The position numbers were made by a program, and so were the translations under genes. The notes beneath the pieces are model-generated. The model saw only the letters and a program-made list of their open reading frames with translations. It did no database searches and was not told the DNA's origin. From positions 1-12,190 of the forward strand of contig WBXE01000055.1 in assembly GCA_008932955.1 (NCBI GenBank): DNA of 12,190 nucleotides, in the 5' to 3' direction. This document shows, one piece after another, positions 6,730 through 12,190 of this stretch; within the stretch, counting starts at the first letter, position 1; every line of letters begins with the position of its first letter. This DNA is from Verrucomicrobiota bacterium (GTDB lineage: Bacteria > Verrucomicrobiota > Verrucomicrobiia > Verrucomicrobiales > Akkermansiaceae).

Positions 6730-7350
6730 CTAACGGTCTGGTGGGGCTTCGGTGGGCGCGGGCTCGACGACGATCACCTTGGTGCCGGACCACTCGTCGC
6801 CGAGCCGGCGGCCGTGTTCGGGTTTGTCCTCGCGGGTGAGCAGGATGTATAGCTCGACGAATGCAAACAGGGGGATGGCCAGCACCGCATTGCGCAACAG
6901 GCCGGCCTGCCAATTGCCTGCGAGCGACTCGCCAGCGAGGGTGACGACGCGGAGCTGCATGGCCATTTTACCGACGCTCTGGCCACTGAGCACAGGCAGG
7001 GAATCGCGGCTGATGAGATAGGCCAGCCCCACCAGCCAAGGCAGCCTGCTGCCAAAAATGTCGGGCATGATTATCCAGGTGGCGATGGCCAGGCCGCCCG
7101 CCAGCACGCCATCAATGACCGCGGCGATGACACGGGTGTTGAAGGGTGCCAGTGGGCCGTGGGGAGATAGGTGGATTTCCGGTTCGGCTGCCAGCCGCAG
7201 CTTGAGTTTGCCGGTTGGCTCGACCGGCGTTGAGGGTGCGGACGGCGGTATATCTGACGGCGTAGCGAATGACGGCAACGGCGGCGTGTAGAGGGGCAGG
7301 TTCGGCGGCGGTGGTGCGGGCCGGGTGGGAGTGTCGAATGGTTGATCCAT
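6730..7350 (-). CDS. RDD-family integral membrane protein
   Basis: A 206-aa protein when started at the ATG at 7350. Residues 8-45 are proline-rich (P-A-P-P-P-P and similar) and probably a flexible cytoplasmic stretch. The RDD domain spans about 68-195: N-T-R-V-I-A-A-V-I-D-G opens helix 1 (~74-96), a second hydrophobic stretch lies at ~102-114, S-V-G-K-M-A-M-Q-L-R-V-V (125-136) is the conserved family turn, a third helix is at ~155-172, and R-R-L-G-D-E-W-S-G-T-K-V-I (181-193) is the typical end. The biochemical role of RDD proteins is mostly unknown; some have been linked to ion transport. The frame is open to 7485, but a start there would lie 8 bp from divergent pfk and cross a 13-bp inverted repeat, so I prefer 7350. 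ATGs at 7386, 7413 and 7461 remain possible. No start has a clear Shine-Dalgarno. Confidence 0.85.
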   Translation of the reverse strand: MDQPFDTPTRPAPPPPNLPLYTPPLPSFATPSDIPPSAPSTPVEPTGKLKLRLAAEPEIHLSPHGPLAPFNTRVIAAVIDGVLAGGLAIATWIIMPDIFGSRLPWLVGLAYLISRDSLPVLSGQSVGKMAMQLRVVTLAGESLAGNWQAGLLRNAVLAIPLFAFVELYILLTREDKPEHGRRLGDEWSGTKVIVVEPAPTEAPPDR

Positions 7351-7380
7351 AAGTGGCTGCCAGCTGATACCACGCGCGGG

Positions 7381-7417
7381 ACCCATGTCCAGCACGATTC
7401 CAGGGCTGGACATGGGT
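7381..7417. promoter_or_regulatory. 13-bp perfect inverted repeat between RDD gene and pfk
   Basis: ACCCATGTCCAGC (7381-7393) and GCTGGACATGGGT (7405-7417) are exact reverse complements around an 11-nt spacer. The element lies in the gap between two divergent genes (7351-7493 with my start). This is where an operator or a leader hairpin would be expected. No U-tract follows. Confidence 0.6.
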
Positions 7418-7493
7418 GCATCGGTGCAATCGCGCTCGCAATCGCGCCGCAACTTAGCCATTGTGACGGCACCAGCATGCTTCATTTAAGGCT

Positions 7494-8744
7494 ATGAACA
7501 CCCCTAACCTCGGCCTAGCGCGCTTTGCCTCGCCACTTGCACTCACTATCAACGATGAGAGCCGCATTCCGCAAACCATCGAGGTGGGTGCAGATCCGGG
7601 CTATCTGTTCGAATTGGCGGGGCCGCGGCCCAAGCTGTTTTTTGAGCCAGCGCAGACGCGAGCGGCTATCGTCACTTGCGGCGGTCTGTGCCCCGGTATC
7701 AACAACGTCATCCGCTCACTTTTTCTCGAACTCTACCACAGCTACGGGGTGAAGGAAGTGCTGGGTTTCCGCCATGGCTATCAGGGGCTCGATCCACGCC
7801 GCGCTGCCGCTCCAGTGGTCATCACGCCCGAGTTTGTGGACGCCATCCACCAGGAAGGCGGCACCGTGTTAGGCACCTCGCGGGGACCGGTGGACACCGC
7901 CGTGGCAGTGGAGAATTTGATTCAGCAGGGGGTGAATATTCTTTTTACGATAGGCGGGGATGGCACCCAACTCGGCGGCCACGCATTGTTTCTGGAAGCC
8001 CAACGCCGGGGCTATCCGCTAGCCGTGGTGGGCATCCCCAAGACGGTGGATAACGACGTGGCGTTTGTCGCGCGCAGCTTCGGGTATTTCACCGCGGTGG
8101 AGGAAGCCTCGAGAATCCTCAAGTGCGCGCACACCGAGGCGCACAGCATTCACAACGGGATTGCGCTGGTCAAATTGATGGGCCGCAACGCCGGCTTCAT
8201 CGCCGCAGGTGCCACAGTCGCTAGCCAGGATGTGAACTTTTGCCTGATTCCCGAAGTGCCCTTCGCGCTCGACGGCCCGTGCGGTTTGCTGGCAGCTCTG
8301 GAGCAGCGCATCCGGCGGCGGGCTCACGCGCTCATCGTGGTGGCCGAGGGTGCCGGCCAGGATTTGATAGAGCGGGCCGGCGAGCAACGCGACGCTTCGG
8401 GCAACCTCAAACTCAAGGACATCGGGCAGTTTTTGCGGGAGAAAATCGCGGCCCATTTCGCCACGGCTAATATTCCCACAACGCTGCGTTACTTTGATCC
8501 GAACTATATCATCCGCAGCGTGCCCGCCGATGCGGAAGACTCGATGTTATGTGATCAATTTGCCCGCCACGCCGCCCACGCCGCCATGGCCGGCAAGACC
8601 GGCGTGGTGGTGGGCATCCTCCACGACCGCTTCATCCATGTACCCATCGCTTTACTAACAAAACAAAAGAAGTGCGTGGATCCCAGCGGCCCCGCCTGGC
8701 GCGCGGTGTTGGCCGCCACCGGCCAAGCCGAGCGCTTTGAGTAA
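7494..8744 (+). CDS. pfkA: ATP-type 6-phosphofructokinase
   Basis: A 416-aa group A phosphofructokinase that phosphorylates fructose 6-phosphate to the 1,6-bisphosphate, the committing step of glycolysis. Motifs in order: C-G-G-L-C-P-G-I-N-N (62-71), T-S-R-G (128-131), G-G-D-G-T (154-158), I-P-K-T-V-D-N-D (181-188, catalytic D186) and L-M-G-R-N-A-G-F (228-235). Gly at 157, rather than Asp, points to ATP instead of pyrophosphate as donor. Lys183, where E. coli PfkA has Gly, gives the G/K combination found in plant and trypanosomatid ATP-dependent enzymes. It is longer than E. coli PfkA (320 aa), with about 50 extra N-terminal residues and a longer C-terminal half, also like that subgroup. It is divergent from the RDD gene. 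AAGG lies close upstream of the ATG. Confidence 0.93.
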   Translation: MNTPNLGLARFASPLALTINDESRIPQTIEVGADPGYLFELAGPRPKLFFEPAQTRAAIVTCGGLCPGINNVIRSLFLELYHSYGVKEVLGFRHGYQGLDPRRAAAPVVITPEFVDAIHQEGGTVLGTSRGPVDTAVAVENLIQQGVNILFTIGGDGTQLGGHALFLEAQRRGYPLAVVGIPKTVDNDVAFVARSFGYFTAVEEASRILKCAHTEAHSIHNGIALVKLMGRNAGFIAAGATVASQDVNFCLIPEVPFALDGPCGLLAALEQRIRRRAHALIVVAEGAGQDLIERAGEQRDASGNLKLKDIGQFLREKIAAHFATANIPTTLRYFDPNYIIRSVPADAEDSMLCDQFARHAAHAAMAGKTGVVVGILHDRFIHVPIALLTKQKKCVDPSGPAWRAVLAATGQAERFE

Positions 8745-9146
8745 GCGCCGGAACTCAGTCAACGACTTACTGTTGTGTCTTCACCAGGGTGGGATAGGGG
8801 TTGCAGAATCCGCGTAATCCTCTTCACCCGTGGTCATCTTTGTCCCGATCCACTACACCGCCCGAAACCGGAAGACTATCTTTAATGAAACGGCGTCACC
8901 CTCACTTCACATAGGTAAAGAGCCCCGGGTCCACCATCCGGAATCACATATATGGAACCGGTAGAAATAGCGAGCCACAGCTAGCTTCAATTAGGTATCA
9001 GCCGCCGTTCCGGCCGGTATTGTTAGCTAGGCGCTGGCCCACGCCGCCATGAATTTGTCAGACTTCATTGAAATTGTTAGCTCAACATAAAGGATGGATC
9101 ATTTTTAAATTGACATATCTGAGGTTTATCGCATTTTGACCAATGT
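8745..9146. other. Gene-poor region between pfk and the barrel protein
   Basis: This stretch of about 400 bp is visibly less GC-rich than its surroundings, and I support no gene in it. A minus-strand 33-codon stretch (about 8885-8983) is open between stops but has no start and no recognised match. The 10-mer ATTGTTAGCT occurs at 9019-9028 and 9073-9082. TTGACA at 9110-9115 matches a -35 box, but no good -10 follows at the right distance before the ATG at 9147. A weak inverted repeat, AGTAAG (8740-8745) and CTTACT (8766-8771), overlaps the pfk stop. Confidence 0.5.
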
Positions 9147-9986
9147 ATGAAAAAATACACCCTGACACTGTTGTTGACCGCCGCGCCGCTTTTTGCTGGT
9201 ACCCATGCACCGGTCCTCACCCCGCAAGCAAACACCGAACAAGGCTGGACCCTGGGTATCGAACCCATGGCGATGGCTCCCTATGCATCTGACAGTTGGA
9301 CCAAGAACGATTACACCTTTGCGGGTCGTGGTTCTCTCGGCTATCAATTTTCCGACGGGATGTTCGTCACTGCGACCTACTTTGGTTATGGTGGCGATCT
9401 AATTGATCACACGAGCATCACGCCAGCTGACGGCTCGGCCGGCTTTTTGGACCAGTATAGCGGCAGAATGAGCGCGACGTACATTGATTTGGTCCTTGGC
9501 CAAAATTTCAAACCGACCGACACGCTCAAGCTTTCGCCGTTTGTGGGTCTGCGCTGGGCAACGGGTCAGCAAGGTTACACAGATACCCTAACTTCCCCTT
9601 ACCCAGCGGTCGTAGGCACGACGACTGTGCCGATCCGGGCGTACCGGGAAGATTTCCAAGGTCTTGGCATCGTGGTTGGCATTGACGCCACCCGCGCGTT
9701 GGGCAACGACTTCTCGCTCTACGGCACCGCCAAGGAGTCTGTGATCTTCGGTAGCAGTAAAAGCGCCGCCTCGGGCCTTGGCGACAATTACAGTGACAGC
9801 TCCGATAGTGTGGTGTCCATCAGCGAGCTTGGCCTCGGCCTGCAGTATGACTTCTGCTTCAGCGGCGTCGCCTCCAACATCCGCCTCGGGGTGGAAGGTC
9901 AATGGTGGGCACTTCCAAACTCCAACACTGGCAACGGCAACTTCGGCCTAGCCGGTTTTGTGCTGGGTGCCAACTTCCGTTTCTAA
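9147..9986 (+). CDS. Outer-membrane beta-barrel protein (Lpg1974/MOMP-like)
   Basis: A 279-aa secreted protein. Residues 1-21 are a Sec signal peptide (M-K-K, hydrophobic L-T-L-L-L-T-A-A-P-L, likely cleaved after A-G-T-H-A or L-F-A). The mature part is Gly-, Tyr- and Thr-rich with alternating hydrophobic residues, as in amphipathic strands, and ends F-V-L-G-A-N-F-R-F. A terminal Phe is the usual signal for the BAM insertion machinery. Blocks such as L-S-P-F-V-G-L-R-W, L-G-L-G-L-Q-Y-D and N-I-R-L-G-V-E-G-Q-W-W resemble the Legionella Lpg1974/major outer membrane protein family of pore-forming barrels. The inferred role is an outer-membrane channel or structural barrel; the substrate is unknown. 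It is monocistronic, with its own strong terminator. Its codon use looks less GC-biased than its neighbours. No Shine-Dalgarno is visible. Confidence 0.82.
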   Translation: MKKYTLTLLLTAAPLFAGTHAPVLTPQANTEQGWTLGIEPMAMAPYASDSWTKNDYTFAGRGSLGYQFSDGMFVTATYFGYGGDLIDHTSITPADGSAGFLDQYSGRMSATYIDLVLGQNFKPTDTLKLSPFVGLRWATGQQGYTDTLTSPYPAVVGTTTVPIRAYREDFQGLGIVVGIDATRALGNDFSLYGTAKESVIFGSSKSAASGLGDNYSDSSDSVVSISELGLGLQYDFCFSGVASNIRLGVEGQWWALPNSNTGNGNFGLAGFVLGANFRF

Positions 9987-9995
9987 CATCTAACC

Positions 9996-10011
9996 GGCCT
10001 GCCAGCAGGCC
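9996..10011. repeat. Small GC palindrome before the terminator
   Basis: GGCCTGCCAGCAGGCC is a perfect 16-bp palindrome (7-bp arms around CA). It lies 9 bp after the barrel protein stop and just before the intrinsic terminator, so the mRNA ends in tandem hairpins. Confidence 0.55.
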
Positions 10012-10018
10012 ATAGGCC

Positions 10019-10050
10019 AGCCTCCCCGGTTCAGCCGGGGAGGCTTTTTT
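10019..10050 (+). terminator. Intrinsic terminator of the barrel protein gene
   Basis: AGCCTCCCCGG (10019-10029), loop TTCAG, CCGGGGAGGCT (10035-10045), then a run of six T (10045-10050). An 11-bp perfect GC-rich stem with a U-tract is a textbook rho-independent terminator. Confidence 0.93.
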
Positions 10051-10199
10051 GTTGGCATCGGAATGGGGCTGGCCAAAGATCCCACGATTGACTGGCATGT
10101 GGGGCATTTCCGGCTCAATTTGCCTGAGTTTTCCACTCATGTTTCAAGGGCCGGGCATGTGCTTGCGCGAAATTTTAAAAAATATCTTGCTATTGATTC

Positions 10200-10280
10200 G
10201 TGACGCGTCACTCTGCGTGCCGGTTGCACGCCGCTTGGCTGTGCCGCTGCGCTTGGATTGATCTGTGACGCCTAGATCAA
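10200..10280 (+). promoter_or_regulatory. Palindrome and stem-loop in the RRM gene leader
   Basis: GTGACGCGTCAC (10200-10211) is a perfect 12-bp palindrome. Downstream, TTGATCT (10258-10264) and AGATCAA (10274-10280) form a 7-bp stem whose 9-nt loop begins GTGACGC. That heptamer repeats the left half of the palindrome 65 bp away and is complementary to its right half. The pair could be two operator sites or RNA elements that interact. The surroundings (10051-10322) hold no gene; an AT-rich stretch at 10171-10195 may belong to the promoter, but no clean -35/-10 pair is seen. Confidence 0.5.
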
Positions 10281-10322
10281 AGCGAGTGATGAAAGAAATG
10301 GCGTTATTTAGAACTGAAAACA

Positions 10323-10745
10323 ATGGACATCTACGTGGGCAATCTGCCCTACACTGCTACTGAAGGGGACGTCACAGGTCTCTTTGCCGCTTTTGGACCG
10401 GTCGAACGGGTCAAAATCATCACCGACCGCGAAACCGGGCAATCCAAAGGATTTGCTTTCGTTACTCTCGGCGACCAAACCCAGTTGAATGCGGCCATTG
10501 AGGCCCTCAACGATTACGATTACAACGGACGTCCACTACGCGTGAACGCCTCCGAACCGAAGGAAGCCCGTCCCGGTGGCGGTGGTGACTACGGTGGCGG
10601 CGGCGGCGGCGGCTACAGAGGTGGCGGCGGCGGCGGCGGCGGCTATAAAGGCGGCGGCGGCGGTGGCTACAAGGGTGGCGGCGGCGGCGGCGGCTATAAA
10701 GGCGGCGGCGGCGGCGGTGGCCACAAAGGTGGCGGCGGCTGGTAA
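10323..10745 (+). CDS. Glycine-rich RNA-binding protein with a single RRM
   Basis: A 140-aa protein. Residues 2-78 form one RNA recognition motif with RNP2 I3-Y-V-G-N-L8 and RNP1 K42-G-F-A-F-V-T-L49, whose aromatics stack on RNA bases. Residues 84-140 are almost pure glycine, interrupted by Y-R, Y-K and H-K at intervals of about 7-10 residues, ending G-W. This is the layout of the small bacterial (especially cyanobacterial) Rbp proteins and plant glycine-rich RNA-binding proteins, often cold-induced and acting as RNA chaperones. The Gly/Tyr/Lys tail is the kind of low-complexity sequence that promotes RNA binding and condensation; that role is inferred here. It is monocistronic, with palindromic elements upstream and a terminator 28 bp after the stop. 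The leader has no Shine-Dalgarno (ACTGAAAACA before ATG). Confidence 0.93.
   Translation: MDIYVGNLPYTATEGDVTGLFAAFGPVERVKIITDRETGQSKGFAFVTLGDQTQLNAAIEALNDYDYNGRPLRVNASEPKEARPGGGGDYGGGGGGGYRGGGGGGGGYKGGGGGGYKGGGGGGGYKGGGGGGGHKGGGGW
10577..10740 (+). repeat. GGC/GGT codon repeat encoding the Gly-rich tail
   Basis: Low-complexity tandem runs of GGC and GGT codons interrupted by TAC/TAT/CAC plus AAA/AAG/AGA codons. The block is prone to slippage in multiples of three, so tail length probably varies between strains. It also creates spurious alanine-rich frames on the other strand and in a second plus frame. Confidence 0.85.
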
Positions 10746-10772
10746 GCCCAAGTCTCCCGAATCAATTTAATG

Positions 10773-10811
10773 AAACACCCGGCTCGCTTCACAGCGGCCG
10801 GGTGTTTTTTT
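10773..10811 (+). terminator. Intrinsic terminator of the RRM gene
   Basis: AAACACCCGGC (10773-10783) pairs with GCCGGGTGTTT (10797-10807). CGC/GCG extends the stem across a one-base bulge around loop TTCACA, and seven T follow (10805-10811). This is a strong rho-independent terminator. Confidence 0.92.
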
Positions 10812-10834
10812 GCGTAGTGAATCGCGGCAAAGAA

Positions 10835-10916
10835 ACCACTGAAACACTGATTACCACTGATCACACTGAGAATAAATTGACAAATATTTCAGTGGTAATC
10901 AGTACCTCAGTGGTAA
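10835..10916. repeat. CACTGA repeat cluster with 15-bp inverted repeat
   Basis: CACTGA occurs at 10837, 10845, 10855 and 10864, and its complement TCAGTG at 10889 and 10907. Within this, ACTGATTACCACTGA (10846-10860) and TCAGTGGTAATCAGT (10889-10903) are perfect 15-bp inverted arms around a 28-nt AT-rich spacer holding TTGACA (10877-10882). TTACCACTGA also matches the inverted copy at 10907-10916. It lies between the RRM terminator and metY. It could be a dispersed repeat element or a multi-site operator for metY. The remaining 10917-11003 is pyrimidine/C-rich and shows nothing recognisable. Confidence 0.8.
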
Positions 10917-11003
10917 AATTCGTCGCAAACCACCCCAAACATCCCTTATCCTGTCCTGGCAAAGCAGCCCACTCCACTTCACCCCACAACCCCAGCCAAG
11001 CTT

Positions 11004-12190
11004 ATGTCCCACAAACTCGAAACCATAGCCCTGCACGGGGGATACTCCGGCGACCCCAGTTCCCGCTCCGCCGCAGTCCCGTTGTACCGGACCAGCTCAT
11101 TTGTTTTTGACAGCACCGAGCAAGCCGCCAACCTCTTTGCGCTGCGCGAACTCGGCAATATTTATACCCGCATCACCAATCCCACCACCGAGGTGCTGGA
11201 AAAGCGCGTGGCCCTGCTTGAAGGAGCGCCCGAACTCGGCGGCCTCGGTGTGGCCTCGGGCACCAGCGCGGTGTTTTACGCCATTATTAATTTGGCCAAA
11301 GCTGGCGACAACATCGTTTCCGCCCGCAACCTCTACGGTGGCACCTACACCCAGTTCAAGGACATCCTGCCCGACCTGGGCATCGAGGTGCGCTTCGTCG
11401 ATTCCAATGAGCCGGAAAATTTTGCCAAGGCGATCGACGGGAATACCCGCGCCCTGTTCACTGAAACGGTTTCCAATCCTGCCCTCGAAGTGGCCGATCT
11501 GGAAAAAATTGCCACCATCGCCCACGCCCACGGCCTGCCGTTGATTGTGGATGCGACGTTTTCGACGCCCTATCTGACCCGACCGATCGACTTTGGAGCC
11601 GACATTGTCGTGCATTCGCTGACGAAATGGTTTGGTGGTCATGGTGCGGGCATCGGCGGCATCATCGTCGATGGCGGCAAGTTCAATTGGGCCGCTGGCA
11701 AGCATCCGCTCTACGACCAGCCCGACAACGGCTACCACGGGATGCGCTGGGGGCACGACCTGCCGGCCGCGCTGGCGCCGCTGGCGTTTATTTTGCGGGC
11801 GCGCACGGTGCCGCTGCGCAACCTCGGGGCGGCGATTTCGCCGGATAATTCGTGGTTTTTATTGCAAGGCATCGAGACGCTTGGGCTGCGCATGGAGCGA
11901 CACACCCAAAACTCGCTTGCCGTGGCCAAGCACCTCAAGGATCACCCGAAAGTCTCCTGGGTGCGCTACCCCGGCCTGCCCGACGATTCCCAATTCGACC
12001 TCAACCAAAAATACCTCAACGGCAAGGGCGGCGGCATGGTGGTCTTCGGCATCCAGGGCGGCATGGAGGCCGGTAAGAAATTCATCGAAAGCCTGCGCGT
12101 CTTCAAGCACCTCGCCAACGTCGGCGACGCCAAGAGTCTGGCCATTCACAGCGCCTCCACCACCCATTCGCAGCTCAACGAGGCCCAGCA
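11004..12190 (+). CDS. metY: O-acetylhomoserine sulfhydrylase-type PLP enzyme (partial, runs off the right edge)
   Basis: 395 codons are visible; family members have about 430, so only the last few dozen residues are missing. It belongs to the Cys/Met-metabolism PLP enzymes. Motifs: Y54-T-R56 (phosphate contact from the neighbouring subunit), S85-G-T-S-A, D183 in L-I-V-D-A-T-F-S-T-P (pairs with the pyridine nitrogen), and Schiff-base lysine K208 in H-S-L-T-K-W-F-G-G-H-G. Long size, the N-terminal T-I-A-L-H-G-G-Y and the C-terminal S-T-T-H-S-Q-L point to MetY, which makes homocysteine from O-acetylhomoserine and sulfide, rather than to the shorter MetB/MetC. The residue before A-S-T-T-H-S-Q-L is Ser383, where Pro is usual. 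The ATG at 11004 is the first residue of the conserved start; no Shine-Dalgarno or SAM riboswitch is evident upstream. Confidence 0.92.
   Translation, partial: MSHKLETIALHGGYSGDPSSRSAAVPLYRTSSFVFDSTEQAANLFALRELGNIYTRITNPTTEVLEKRVALLEGAPELGGLGVASGTSAVFYAIINLAKAGDNIVSARNLYGGTYTQFKDILPDLGIEVRFVDSNEPENFAKAIDGNTRALFTETVSNPALEVADLEKIATIAHAHGLPLIVDATFSTPYLTRPIDFGADIVVHSLTKWFGGHGAGIGGIIVDGGKFNWAAGKHPLYDQPDNGYHGMRWGHDLPAALAPLAFILRARTVPLRNLGAAISPDNSWFLLQGIETLGLRMERHTQNSLAVAKHLKDHPKVSWVRYPGLPDDSQFDLNQKYLNGKGGGMVVFGIQGGMEAGKKFIESLRVFKHLANVGDAKSLAIHSASTTHSQLNEAQ

Noticed and set aside
7351..7485. N-terminal extension of the RDD protein to 7485
   Set aside because: The start would be 8 bp from divergent pfk, the sequence has no family likeness, and it includes a 13-bp inverted repeat.
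9110..9138. Promoter for the barrel protein with TTGACA as -35
   Set aside because: The -35 match is exact, but no acceptable -10 lies 16-18 bp downstream before the start codon, so I did not list it as a promoter.
10536..10751. Alanine-rich frames opposite and within the RRM gene
   Set aside because: They are alternative readings of the GGC/GGT repeats coding for the glycine tail.
10917..11003. SAM riboswitch upstream of metY
   Set aside because: A CTTATC-like string is present, but none of the conserved SAM-I helices or the purine-rich core can be found, and no terminator precedes the start.
11097..11756. 219-codon minus-strand open frame
   Set aside because: Antisense to metY, whose PLP motifs are in the plus frame.

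Overview
The window reads as ordinary chromosomal DNA from a GC-rich (about 60% by eye) Gram-negative bacterium. Its housekeeping genes are spaced by unusually palindrome-rich intergenic DNA. An outer-membrane barrel protein ending in Phe, a glycine-rich RRM protein, a plant-type phosphofructokinase and mostly weak Shine-Dalgarno sequences would fit Verrucomicrobiota (Opitutales-like). That placement is inference: there is no rRNA or marker gene to settle it.

Left part (1-4926), all genes on the minus strand. A DEDDh 3'-5' exonuclease with an N-terminal zinc ribbon (78-785) is separated from the next genes by a 17-bp tandem duplication and nested inverted repeats (864-986). Then come glycogen phosphorylase (1791-4382) and, 11 nt behind its stop codon, a papain-like C1A cysteine peptidase (1003-1779). 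The phosphorylase has a good GGAGG ribosome-binding site. Its divergent upstream region (4383-4926) is packed with nine GC-rich palindromes, most of them inside a 167-bp-period direct repeat.

Middle part (4927-8744). A GTG-started N-acetylglutamate synthase-like protein (shortened amino-acid-kinase domain plus GNAT, arginine biosynthesis) runs rightward. It converges on a minus-strand pair: an RDD-family membrane protein followed by a short GGQ release-factor-like ribosome-rescue protein. A 13-bp perfect inverted repeat lies between the RDD gene and the divergent ATP-type 6-phosphofructokinase. With glycogen phosphorylase, the kinase would link glycogen breakdown to glycolysis, although the two are 3 kb apart and not in one operon.

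Right part (8745-12190), all genes on the plus strand. A gene-poor stretch of about 400 bp precedes a secreted beta-barrel protein (9147-9986) with a strong terminator. Next is a single-RRM glycine-rich RNA-binding protein (10323-10745), with palindromic leader elements and its own terminator. A cluster of CACTGA repeats with a 15-bp inverted repeat precedes an O-acetylhomoserine sulfhydrylase-type PLP enzyme (methionine/cysteine metabolism), which runs off the right edge.

I see no phage, transposase, CRISPR, tRNA or rRNA, and no convincing new multi-gene system. The most interesting material is the palindromic repeat families between genes, the zinc-ribbon exonuclease, the phosphorylase-protease pair, the reduced N-acetylglutamate synthase, and the RRM leader.
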